Origin: Atkinsonella hypoxylon
Taxonomy: Eukaryota; Ascomycota; Sordariomycetes; Hypocreales; Clavicipitaceae
Direction: 5' to 3'
DNA length: 64,000 nt
NCBI GenBank assembly: GCA_000729835.1
Contig: JFHB01000005.1
Location: forward strand, 1 to 64,000
In this document: in pieces, positions 12,142-22,599 of the stretch
Layout: every line of letters starts with the position of its first letter
Numbering within the stretch: the stretch's first letter is position 1
Notes under the pieces: generated by a model
The model's input: only the letters and a program-made list of their open reading frames with translations
Told to the model about the DNA's origin: nothing
The model's database searches: none
Made by a program: the position numbers and the translations under genes

Positions 12142-13089
12142 ATGAGTGCAGTGTGCATGCGATTGAGACATTCCATTCGCACCAATCCTTTCCGATTCAT
12201 TCATAGAACGTCAATCCATGCACGTCTTCCCATCATGTCAGGCACCATGTCGACACTGAATAATGACACCATCGCCAAACTTCGGCAGTACACAGCTTGC
12301 GATATCTCGGATGCGCTCCTCAAGCTAAAAGTCCCTGGAGCAGGCTATCTCGCAGATCTCACATTGTTTAGCACCAAGGCTGGCGATGAGGCAACCTCAT
12401 TGACCATTGCGCCGGTATCCACGATTCTGTTCGCCGCCAAAGGCGAGACGTTAATCGACCCATCTCCCAACGTGCCAAAGAACACTCATTGGGCTGATGT
12501 CTCGGAACCTGGTACTTTTGTGGTCATGAAGCAACCCCCCGGTCAAACTAATGCCATTTGTGGCGGAATCATAGCATTGCGTATGAAGATTCGACAGGTC
12601 GAGGGTATTATTGTCGCGGGCCGGGTCAGGGATGTCGAAGAACTCCGAAGTACCAAACTACCGGTAATACTGCCGTCTAAATCCCTTGCGTCTTGTTCTT
12701 CTTAAGCCTTTTTTTTTTTTTTCGTTCTTGTTAACCTACAAACACGTCTTGGAAGAGATCCGAACAAATAGCTTCTATTGATAAAACAATGACCCGGTTT
12801 CGGGGCTAATTAGAATGTGCAGATTCTAGCGTTGGGCCAGTCGACTGTTGGATCAGGAGGGGGCAGTGTCCCCTGGGCCCTCCAAGTTCCCCTCGAGATC
12901 AATGGAGTTCAAGTCTCTCCCGGCGATGTCGCCTTTCAAGACCCCGTCAATGGAGTAGTCATTATCCCGCAGGACAAAGTCGAGCAAGTTCTCGAAATGC
13001 TGCCTCGACTGGTTGCAGCAGACGACAAGGTCAAGGCGGATGTACTCAAGGGCATGTCCGTATACGATGCTTTCAAGCTCCACCGATAA
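12142..13089 (+). CDS. RraA-family protein (HMG/oxaloacetate aldolase-like)
   Basis: Two exons, 12142-12663 and 12823-13089, give 262 aa. The RraA/DlpA fold signature is clear: YTACDISDALLKL near the start of the domain, an ICGGIIALRMK loop, then VAGRVRDVEELR, and STVGSGG after the splice. The family includes 4-hydroxy-4-methyl-2-oxoglutarate aldolase and oxaloacetate decarboxylases; the Arg and Asp of GRVRD fit the active site. The fungal substrate is not known. The first about 30 residues (MSAVCMRLRHSIRTNPFRF) are basic with no acids, like a mitochondrial presequence, and later in-frame ATGs at 12235 and 12247 could give a cytosolic form. The intron acceptor at 12822 restores the LP-ILALGQSTVG reading. 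Confidence 0.82.
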
Positions 13090-13788
13090 CCAGCAGGTGG
13101 TGGCACATGGTCATATTGGGCACCTGCTGAATCTACTATTTTCCCTCGTCTATCCACTCCCATATCAGCCGAAATGAATTGCGATATAGACACAACACGC
13201 GGCTGTATCTCAACATGTCCATTCAAATTTTATTATGAGCGCCGAGATATCGGTCTGACAAGTCGCTTTCTAGAACCAAGCCCAGTCGGCGACGCCGGTC
13301 CAAGAACGCCTTCGTGCATGGCAGCCAATGGCCAAGCCATGCCACAAAATATCATGTATAATGACAGATCAAGAAAAGTTATGCAAAAGGAAGGAAACAG
13401 GCGTTATACCTATGTTTCATTATGTCATCAATTCATTCGTATAGTCAAAGCAGTCATACCATACAGCCCCAACAGTGCCATATTTACGACAGAAAGGGAG
13501 AGAAATACCCAAATGCAACCCAATAACCCAATGAACGAAAAGCTAGATGAAAATATGTGACGTGTTCAAACACAAAGGAGTGAGTGGCCTGACCTCTAGC
13601 ACATAGGTTTCAGTTTCCTCCTTTCTGGTTGACACCGCTGGAATGCATGCCGGACGACAGTGTCCTCAAGATCTAGTGTCGTACTGTGATTAATCCCTCA
13701 CTTTGCTCCTCGCTCTTTTGTCTCTCGTCTTTCGTCCTCAAATATTTCTTGTGAATATCCTTTGGGCAAAGAGTGATGTCAAGAGGAC
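13090..13788. other. Intergenic, convergent 3' ends
   Basis: Lies between two converging genes. Nothing beyond probable 3' UTRs was seen. Confidence 0.6.
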
Positions 13789-16287
13789 TCAAAGCCATGC
13801 ATTCTTGATGCCAGACCGCTGATCAAGGCCAAGATCAAGTTTGGGCATGTCCAACTTGGGTGCCGATTCCGCCATGGGCTTCTGGCCACCTCCAGACTTT
13901 TTGGGGGACCTTCCCTCGGGATTAGGACCAAATCTGACGTTTCTGACGTCCCAGCCGTCTTCAGCAGCTGCGGCTACCCACGTTCGCAAGGCGATATGTA
14001 CGCTGCTGTAGAATTTCTCCTTGCATATGCGAAGACTTCCACCGAGGCAGCTCTCCCAGCCCGAAATGCGAAACTCTGCGCGCAGCTTGTTGCGATCTGT
14101 GGATGTTGGTGTGCACGCGAGAATGGCATTCATCAGGTCGAGATGAGAGGCAAGGTAGTTCGTTGCGTCCCACTCTACGCCGCCAACATAAGGAGCAGCG
14201 GGGACCGGAGGCCGCTCTTGGGGAAAGTTGCGAAGCATATATCCAAAAGGTCCATTGATGTCGTCACTCGAAATTTGATCGCCAGGACCAGTAGCACCGG
14301 TCTGGGTGCTCTTATCGCTAGGAAGGGAGACGACGTTCAGATGGTGCAAGAAGATCCAGAAGACTTCCTTGGTCACCGAGACGACTTCTTTGCACCAGAC
14401 GCGGTAGGGCCGCTCTTGTCTCATCTCCAGAACGAAAGGAACAGGCCGCTCCTCCTCTCTACCGTCTTTATCTCGAAGATGACGCAACACGTTCTTGGCC
14501 CGAATCATTCGTTCCACGGGAGCGGCAGACTCGATGTAGGTCAGGAGTACCGAGGTAATGATGTTTCGGGTCGTGAACTCACTCGGACCCTTCTTTTCTG
14601 GGTCAAAGAGCAAGTGCAAAAGCTTCGGGAATAACTCCTTTTCAACAGAATGAAGATACTCCATTGCCTTTGCAGTGGTAGAAAGACCTTTGAGGCAGAG
14701 CAGGTTTTCGTGAAGCAAGGCGTCCTCATGCTCCTCTCTGAACACACCAGTCAGTATATCAATGCATTTACCGCGTCTGTGATGGACATACCTCCACTCA
14801 ATCTCCATGATCCGGTTCAGCAAGCCTACAATTTCCTGCATACCGCCTTGCTGGATGAAGTCCTCAATCCAAGCGACAGTCTCGTTTCGGAGCAAAAGTC
14901 GCAACTTGTGCAGCTTACCCACCTCGACGAGTTCTGGTTGCTGAATTTTCCTCAAGTATGCAACGTAGTCGGATGGACCTTGCTGAGTTTTGATCTTGGA
15001 CAAAAGCCCTGTTCCCATAGACTGACCAGACGAGGAAGAGCGGGATTCAGAAGCAAGACTGTCTGTTGACCTACTTCGGAAATGACGGCCAAGGGTTGCC
15101 TCCGCCTTGGGCTTCTTTGACGGCGATCTGGAATCTTTCTTGCCCCGTGAGAAGGTGAAACTTCTTCCACGGCTACGTTTCGGCCGCTCGCTCTCCCCAT
15201 CAGGGCTACTTCCACCACCGTTCGGTGTCTGATCCTGAGATGTCATGCTGTTCGCCGTGCCCGCTGCATCTGGCCGTTCCATCTTTGCAGCTTGCATTTC
15301 AGCGTGATCTTGGCGGATAAGCTCCAGCTTAATTGTATCATTCAGGTTGCGCATCTTGTAGCGCTGATTTTCCGGAATATTCCGTCGATCCAGGAGAGCT
15401 TCTAATTGTTGAGCTATATCCTTGGGGTCAATTTGCAATTCAGAAAGCCTAAGCCCATTGGTAGGACTAGCTACAGCCGACTTCGAACGAGCATGACCAG
15501 CACCGGCGACGTATTTGTTACGAGGAGTTTGACTAGGCACTACGGAACTCGGCCTGCCTGCACGGCCTTGAGTCTTTGAAGGTGACGAAGGTGGTTGCGC
15601 ATGATCAAGCTGTGGTCTGGGGGCTTGCATTGAAATTGGTCGCTCTTTCGGCGTTTTGGTAGACGTGACCTCCGAGCTATATTCTCGCTGTAATGCAGTC
15701 CGATCGGAGGTAAATTGAGCAAAGATCGGAGGCGGTCTCTCCATGCTGGGCCTGCTATTTGGTGTCGTGTTTTCTTTATTCTTAGCTCGATTCTCGTCTT
15801 CGTTTGCCGCCTTATACAAGTTCTTGAGCGACTTGGGACGGGACAGTAGTCCCACCAAGTTTGTGCCCGACTTTGTTTTTTTCGGCTTCTTAGGCGATGC
15901 ATCTCGGGACTTAGTCGTTCGCTCAGAGCCTTTGTCGTTACCACCATATCGGAAAGGGAGCTTGCCCAAGCCAGATTTTGTGGGCGATCGTGCACTGATG
16001 CGGGCAGCATCATCTTGAGTGTCATGACGAAATTTTGTAGGAGAACGAGGAGCAGATTCCTGAGAGTTGTGCTGCAGCTCACCGAGAGCTCCGGGGTTGT
16101 TTCTGACGAATTGGCCAACCATGGTATCGTGTGGCCAGATCTGCTGGTTATGGACTGATGCTCTCGCAGAATGAGCGCTGATGTTTGCCGAAGGTTGTTG
16201 AGAGTGTAGAAAGGTGGCAAGCGCAGAATGGCTCGGGTGAGCTTTGCCGTATCTGTCAATGTCCTGGCTGTTGCTCCCCGTTGCCAT
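13789..16287 (-). CDS. Formin-like GBD/FH3-domain protein without FH1/FH2
   Basis: A single uninterrupted exon of 832 aa. The first about 400 residues are low-complexity, rich in Ser, Pro, Lys and Arg with many SP/TP sites. From about residue 440 an armadillo-like helical region matches the GTPase-binding/FH3 part of diaphanous-type formins (YVAYLRKIQQPELVEVGKLH, WIEDFIQQGGMQEIVGLLNR). It runs nearly to the C-terminus, and no proline-rich FH1 or actin-nucleating FH2 domain follows, so the protein cannot be a complete formin. It could bind Rho GTPases or regulate a true formin; this is inference. The longer frame begins at a TTG; the first ATG, at 16287, lies in a good context and was chosen. 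Confidence 0.75.
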   Translation of the reverse strand: MATGSNSQDIDRYGKAHPSHSALATFLHSQQPSANISAHSARASVHNQQIWPHDTMVGQFVRNNPGALGELQHNSQESAPRSPTKFRHDTQDDAARISARSPTKSGLGKLPFRYGGNDKGSERTTKSRDASPKKPKKTKSGTNLVGLLSRPKSLKNLYKAANEDENRAKNKENTTPNSRPSMERPPPIFAQFTSDRTALQREYSSEVTSTKTPKERPISMQAPRPQLDHAQPPSSPSKTQGRAGRPSSVVPSQTPRNKYVAGAGHARSKSAVASPTNGLRLSELQIDPKDIAQQLEALLDRRNIPENQRYKMRNLNDTIKLELIRQDHAEMQAAKMERPDAAGTANSMTSQDQTPNGGGSSPDGESERPKRSRGRSFTFSRGKKDSRSPSKKPKAEATLGRHFRSRSTDSLASESRSSSSGQSMGTGLLSKIKTQQGPSDYVAYLRKIQQPELVEVGKLHKLRLLLRNETVAWIEDFIQQGGMQEIVGLLNRIMEIEWRYVHHRRGKCIDILTGVFREEHEDALLHENLLCLKGLSTTAKAMEYLHSVEKELFPKLLHLLFDPEKKGPSEFTTRNIITSVLLTYIESAAPVERMIRAKNVLRHLRDKDGREEERPVPFVLEMRQERPYRVWCKEVVSVTKEVFWIFLHHLNVVSLPSDKSTQTGATGPGDQISSDDINGPFGYMLRNFPQERPPVPAAPYVGGVEWDATNYLASHLDLMNAILACTPTSTDRNKLRAEFRISGWESCLGGSLRICKEKFYSSVHIALRTWVAAAAEDGWDVRNVRFGPNPEGRSPKKSGGGQKPMAESAPKLDMPKLDLGLDQRSGIKNAWL

Positions 16288-17310
16288 TGCAGTGCCACAG
16301 ATGGCCGTGTGCGAAGGGAAAAAAAAAACCAATAATCGAGGATACTAGTTCTTCGTCTTCGTTGCAAAAAGCATAAACCGTTATCAGACTGCCCCAGAAT
16401 AACTCCACACCGTTACGTGACGACGACAAGCCACTTGCAAGTCTATGGAACGGACGTCAAAACACCAAGGCCTCTTGTCACAACAAGAAAAAACGATGCA
16501 GACAAGAATGAAAATAAAAGTAAGTTTGCGAAGAGGAATAGAGATGGCAGAAAAGGATGCCAATATGATCGCCGCGTAGGGTGCACAACAGACGGTACAT
16601 CGGCAAGATGGAAGACGAAACCGGGTCATAAGACAAAGCGCGGATAAGTTCAATGTTGCCAACCTAGTTTCCGTTCACTGTGCTCCAGGGGTAGAGACCA
16701 TTGTTTACTGGCGGGGCCGCGCGTTGCTGTGACAACTAGCTGTGTTTATCTTATCGCGGCAAGCAGGCCCTGTCATTGGTGGGCCGCGGACAGTGGGGCT
16801 GTACCGCTGCGTGTCCGAGCATGCAGTGACATGTTCTTTCAAGCTCATGACTTGTTCCTGACATATTGTAATTAATGCACCGCCGCCATATGCTAAACGA
16901 CCATATTTCAAGACCGACGAGGAATACTGATACTAACGATAAGCCCAGCCCCGCCGCGTTAGTACAATGTACAATCGCCACGCTACACGACATAACTCAT
17001 GCATTCGAGTTTGACGCAGCGTATGTACATCTCATATGAAAACAAACCAAAGACTTGTATTGTAATCCATGGAACACAATGACCTGCTATTCGAGCCTCA
17101 CAAGCAACTCTACTAAAGAATGTATAGGAAAGTCTTGTTTATGCGGTCGAAAAGGGATATACAACCATGCTACCTCCGATGCCAACCCAATCATACAATA
17201 TATCAAAAAAAGAGCCAATGCAAGTTTTCCTCCAAGCTTTAGATGCCAACGCTCAACAATTCATATGCCTCGTTTATTCTCTTTTCTTTTCCACCCCTTT
17301 GCAAAGCTGC
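16288..17310. other. Intergenic
   Basis: Promoter of the GBD/FH3 gene and 3' flank of the dioxygenase gene. No gene was seen. Confidence 0.5.
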
Positions 17311-18398
17311 TTAGGAGACCTTGCCCTTGTATCCCTTGGGCGACAAGACAACATTGTACTCGAGCTCAAGCGTGGCCTTGCCATCGTCGAAGGGCTTGAA
17401 GTCAACGACGAGATCGTCCTTGACGGCAAACACAGAGTCAGTCTGTAGCCAGGGATCGTCCTTGGGATACAGCTGTGTCGTGCAGCCCTTGTATTCAGGA
17501 TGCGTAACCTGTGAGGTGTCAAAAAAACTCATTCGTTTCTTTCTCTTGCCTTTGGTTTTCTATGCGAGAAATCGTCGTCCGCTACTCTATACGTACCATG
17601 ATGTGAATGTGAGCAGGCCTCATGTTGTGGCGGTCCATGAGGTTGAGCAGCTGGTAGGCCGGTCCTTCGCACGGCAGAGAGTAGGCAGTAGGATGGTAGC
17701 AGTAGAACCAGTACTTGCCGTTCTCGTCGGCTCGAAACTTTCCGCGCAGGTTGTTGGGCGTCTGGTTCTCCGGGTCCTGGAAGTCGTACTTGCCGTTGGC
17801 GCTGGCCTGCCAGATGTCGAAGATGGCCCCGGGAATAGGCTTGCCGGTCAGCAGGTCGGTAATAGTGCCGTGCATCTTGCAGACGCGGCCGCTAGGGTTA
17901 GGGTCCTGAATGATGGATTCGCCGTTCTCGCGGAAAGGCGCATTCGGAGACCAGAAGGGTCCGAGGATAGACGACGAGGTTGGGTCGGTGTCGCCTTCGG
18001 CGATGATCTTGTTGGCGATCTCGTCGACGAGACTACAAGGTAGAAAGCGAGGCAAGTCAGCACATGTGGGATGGTTCTTCTTTCTCCGGTGATTGAAAAC
18101 TTGAGAGAAAGAGGGCAACATACGATTCCAGTCCAATCACGTCAGAAACACGATGGGCCTCGTTCCGGGTCTTAGTGGAGGTCTGTCCGACATAGTTGAT
18201 AAAGTGCACGCCGGCCATCCACTCATCATTCGTGAGCTCGACCTCGCGCGCAAAGTCGTGGATATGCGTGATCAAGCTCGACAGGAGCTGACGAGTCCGG
18301 GGCGCCACGTTGGGACCCATACTGTTGATGACGCGCTGGGTAAAGGTGGGATCGAAGCGGCTCGCGCCATTGCCGTTCGCTTGTCCACTGGCGCCCAT
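17311..18398 (-). CDS. Intradiol ring-cleavage dioxygenase, catechol/hydroxyquinol type
   Basis: Three exons, 18124-18398, 17597-18032 and 17311-17508, give 302 aa, the usual length for catechol 1,2-dioxygenases. The N-terminal helical part (FTQRVINSMGPN to SDVIGLESLVDEIA) is the catechol-dioxygenase N domain, which separates it from protocatechuate 3,4-dioxygenases. The catalytic domain follows with SSILGPFWSPNAP, IFDIWQASANGKYD, YCYHPTAYSLP and RPAHIHIMV; these supply the two Tyr and two His that hold Fe(III). Catechol or hydroxyquinol is the likely substrate. An in-frame ATG at 18491 adds 31 basic residues resembling a mitochondrial leader; the ATG at 18398 is the conservative start. The gene is divergent from the carboxymuconate cyclase. 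Confidence 0.85.
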
Positions 18399-19504
18399 TT
18401 TGGAATATGATTGTGTTTGAAGGGTACGGATGCAACAAGAGAATGATGGCAGGACGTTGTATCGTCTTCTCAGTAACATTAGCAGGCCCAATACCGCGAC
18501 CAGATGGGCTTTTCCGATTCTAGGCCCTACAAATAATGTGATGGAGACTATGAATAAGATTGAATTGTGAAAATCCAGGTCGTTGAAGTCATGACGCGAG
18601 GACCACTGTGATTATATACCTAATGTAATGCTCAGATTACCATCGCAAATCTTGTTTTATCAGCCAGCCCCTTCTCCGAGCACCCCTTAGGAGATTCCAT
18701 ACGACCAACCGTCGTTCGAAGACCCAAGGCGGGAATCGAAACCCCGCAATGCTGCACGTTTTACTCAGCAAGTCGGCCGACGGCTAATGTCCACCCGATT
18801 GGTCACTCCATACGCACGCGGGGTCGCCGCCACCTTCCGTGCCGACAAGGCCCGCGCGGAACGGGTAGCTCACACACCAATGGAAAAACGCCATCGTCCA
18901 CTTCTTTGTACAAATAGAATTTATATTCAGTACAAGGAACTACGAAGTATGTAAACTTCCTCCCATACACGACTCCGCTCAGCCTTACCAGCGAAGGGCA
19001 TTGAGTAGCGGGGTATAAAATTTTAGACTAGCTGCTACTAGGGCTTGCGATGCAGTCGTTTAGAATTTTTTTTTTTTTGCCGCTTAGCTAAAACACGGGT
19101 GATGAGCGTAGGAATCTTGTGTTTTTTTGTAAATCGTCACGCAAGGTCGCCAATCCGGCCGTGGGGCCAAGATGCCGCGTTAGATTACCGGCCAGTCAAA
19201 CTATAAAAAAAAAACCCCGCTTGCGAAAACCCCACTCCCAAGGGACCTATTACTAGAAAAAGACTTCGCTGGCGTCCGTGGCGGCCGAACCCTCCGTGGC
19301 GTCGCAATAACTAACTAGCTCGCTCTTGGGCATTTGTAGCGCAAAAAGTCGAGAGCCGGATGAATTGCCTTGGACGGCACCAGATAAGAGTCATTTCGGG
19401 AAATATCTGCGTGCCTTCGCGCTATGGAGTAACTCAGGTGACGGAGCTATCTCGTCCTCGACACAAGCCCGTTTGCTAACCGCTCGGAATTCTCATCGCC
19501 CAAG
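18399..19504. promoter_or_regulatory. Shared upstream region of the divergent dioxygenase/cyclase pair
   Basis: About 1.1 kb separates the two start codons. It includes AT-rich patches, a T13 run near 19066 and an A10 run near 19205. No known operator could be assigned by eye. A control region common to both genes is inferred from orientation alone. A tRNA-like B-box sequence at 18740-18760 (minus) does not fold into a tRNA. Confidence 0.4.
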
Positions 19505-20768
19505 ATGCCAATTCATCATCTTATGGCCGGCACATGGACGCCGCCTGGCGCCATTTTCACATTCGCCTTTGACGATGAGAAGTTCACACTCGAGCTTGTC
19601 AAACGGACAGTGATTCCGCATGACGAGCCCATCTCCTGGATGACCTTTGATGTATGTTTGTGCACAGGGCAGGACTTTCAAGACAGGAATATATTTGCCC
19701 ACAAAGCTGACGTCGACTTTGAATCACACAGCACGCCAAGAAAAACATCTACGGTGCTGCCATGAAGAAATGGTCCAGCTTCGCCGTCGAATCACCCACC
19801 TCCATCCTCCACCAGGCCTCTCAACCAATGCTTCACGAACGTAAGTCCACAAACGCACGACACTCTCCATCCTCCCTCGCCACGGAAGATTCACCACATT
19901 GCCAAAACTAACCTCTCCAGCCAAGGCATCCTCCTCGGATACCAACACCCGCGCCATCTTCCTCCTCGCCGCCAAACAACCCCCCTACGGCGTCTACTGC
20001 AACCCGTTCTACGACCACGCCGGCCACGGCACCGTCTTTGCCCCCTCTCCCTCCGGCAAACTCCAAGAACCCCTCCAGCACTACGCCTATCAGCCCAACT
20101 CGGGTATCCACGGCATGGTATTTGACCCTTCGGAAACATACCTCTACTCCGCCGACCTGAAAGCCAACAAGATCTGGGTCCATCGCCGGCTCAAAGATCT
20201 GCCTCCGCCCCAAAATGCGTCCGTCGAACTTGTCGGCTCCGTGGATTGTCCTGATGAGAGAGACCATCCCAGATGGGTCGCCATGCATCCTTCAGGAAAT
20301 TACCTCTATATCTTGATGGAAAAGGGCAATCGAATCTGTGAATACACCATCGACGCGACTACGCATATGCCGGTTTACGCCGGCAAACACTATCCCTTAA
20401 TCCCTCCTGGCATCCCTGATAGATGGACCATGTACAGAGCCGACGTGTGCGCGCTGTCTCACTCGGGAAAGTACCTGTTTGCCTCATCAAGGGCCAATTC
20501 GTTTGACTTGACCGGTTACATCGCTGCCTTCAAGCTGCGAGAGGATGGTGCTATCGAGCGCCAAATATGTCTAAACCCCACGTCTACGAGTGGTGGACAC
20601 AGCAATGCCGTGGCACCGAGCGATTGGTGCGATGATTGGGTGGCCATCACCGACGACCAGGAGGGGTGGTTGGAGATATATCGTTGGCAAGACGAGTTCC
20701 TGGCCCGTGTGGCGAGAATCAGGGTGCATGAGCCCGGCTTTGGTATGAATGCCATATGGTACGATTAA
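19505..20768 (+). CDS. 3-carboxy-cis,cis-muconate cyclase (beta-propeller type)
   Basis: Three exons, 19505-19651, 19732-19840 and 19921-20768, give 367 aa, matching the length of the Neurospora carboxymuconate lactonizing enzyme, which it resembles throughout as I recall that sequence (AGTWTPPGAIFTFAFD at the N-terminus, NTRAIFLLAAKQPPYGVYCN, ending FGMNAIWYD). It is a seven-bladed propeller, unrelated to the bacterial enzyme. The Neurospora enzyme closes 3-carboxymuconate to the muconolactone in the beta-ketoadipate pathway. Intron phases (0 and 1) join cleanly. The neighbouring ring-cleavage dioxygenase is divergent, suggesting co-regulation. Confidence 0.9.
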
Positions 20769-22599
20769 GCGCATCTTGAGCATCGGCATTTAGATCCCGT
20801 GTAGATGTCCAGTTCAAGAAGTATAAAGTCTTGGTGACAAGAACGGTCACAACATCCGTCCCCTCTCGTGACAACTAAAAACATGGACCCTTCCCTGGTA
20901 TGTTGTGCGATGCTGTGCAGCCACTAAAATGGCCAAGTCGGATGTGAGATACCGCAGGTGCATCGAGAAGGGTTTAAAGCTGATGGATTTTCCCAACACA
21001 GCTTAAAGCCGGAATCAATTAATGCCGGATGTGGCCTTGACATGTCCATTTCCCTCACATGTAACAACCACCTTCCTCGCCATCCCCAATTTCGGTACGA
21101 TACACGCAGATTCGCAAACCTCTCTGCCAACTAGCTGTTCTCTTATTATTGATGGAGATGATGCAGTCCGTCCGAGCGACGCGGCCTTCAAGGCAATGTA
21201 TGAGAAAGGATATCGCACATGGACTGCACTCTGAGCGAGCGCCGCGACAGACAGGAACCTCCCACAAACTCTCCTTACCAGCAGCCTTTGTTCAGCATTT
21301 CCTAACCATCCATGCTTCCCAGAGGGCCTTGCGGTCAACAAGTCTTTCTCAAACACGATCCCGGCAAAAGGTAAAACCACCTGGACAACCCACTCGAGGG
21401 CCCTGCGATCTTTCATCAATTCAGGAAAATGTTGTTCTCCAGGTAGCTTGAAGCTGCGTGACTTCCTCATTTTTGCCAACAATCAGTCTAGCTCACACTT
21501 CACCAATTGTCGTTCTGCATCGTTCAGCAATGCTATTCGCTACCTTTCAGAGCATTGCTCTCTCTATGATGTCGCCGACCAAAGCCAAGAAGCACTCGCA
21601 GCGGATTTACTCATTCCAGTAGCGAAATCGGACAAAAGAAGTATTGAGCTCCCCATCCTGCAACTACCGCACAAGGCGGAAAACCGAAAGGAGGGAAAGC
21701 AAGCGACTCGGGCGGCGTGTAAAGGAGTGGGAGGCAGCGCGGATACATTGACGTAAGTGACAAACTCTGGTGGCGGACCATGCATGGGTGTCCTTACCAA
21801 GTCCTAGGCCGTCGGCTTGGCTTACTCAGCAGAAACTGGACCACCTTTCCCGAGAAGAACGCAACACTAACTATTGACGAACATCCTCTGGGCGAATCGC
21901 TCCGCGATATTCGCAAGGCATTACGCGATACGGAACTAGACTAGCAGAGCGTTAAGAGTCGCTACAGCAACAGCGAGAAAAGGTGGACAGAACTACCTGC
22001 CGCTGCTGCTGAGGAAGACGTATGTATGCAGTTGGTTGCTTGATCTACCGCAAGAGCTGTTAGCAGCCGAACAAGCCGCGTATCGAAGAAGCGCCGCACG
22101 CAATGAGGTCGGGGCCAAGTCTCGCTTCTACTCTAACTTATACTATAATATAAGTACTAACAATAGTCTAAGTTATAAAGAAGAACATTACACGTCTTAC
22201 AACCCTACTAGCTAGCTTTAAGGTGCCTCTACTTATTTTCATCAAGGGGATTATTAGAGAGGCTTTTAAGGGCATTGCAAGGCCTCCAATTTGTAGCTCG
22301 CGATATATTGCAATAGTTAAATTTCAGGTGTTGCTGGATTTGTTGTGGCTGCTCTATTATCGTAGAGGTTTGGCGTGTAATAGTTTTGAAGGCTACCTAA
22401 GGTCACTCGGGCTCCCGCCCCTAAATCCCCAGCAATAAAAGTGGGTCCACCACGTACCTGGAGCCTTATGGTCCTCAAGGAGATACTGTATGGGTGGGTA
22501 CTTTGAAACAAGAAATTATAAAAAATTATAAAAAATAAGCAGCAACTTCCGTCCCATGCCTTGCTCACCTCCTAGCCACTTCACGCACCCCGTTGCCTT
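20769..22599. other. Intergenic with AT-rich decayed patch
   Basis: No confident gene. 22130-22330 is AT-rich and may be a decayed repeat. A plus-strand stretch at about 21830-22015 reads as a partly open peptide (for example RNWTTFPEKNATLTIDEHP) with an internal stop and may be an old gene fragment. Frames at 21015-21482 (minus) are unrecognised and probably not coding. Confidence 0.4.

Noticed and set aside
16288..16332. Upstream extension of the GBD/FH3 protein
   Set aside because: The extended frame begins at TTG and runs through a poly-T stretch; the ATG at 16287 is the better start.
18700..18830. tRNA-like sequence (B-box-like GGTTTCGATTCCC on the minus strand)
   Set aside because: A T-arm-like stem can be drawn but no matching acceptor stem or proper anticodon arm was found. 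At most it is a decayed tRNA or chance.
21015..21482. 155-residue minus-strand frame
   Set aside because: No motif recognised, equally long frames on the opposite strand, and no clear start context.
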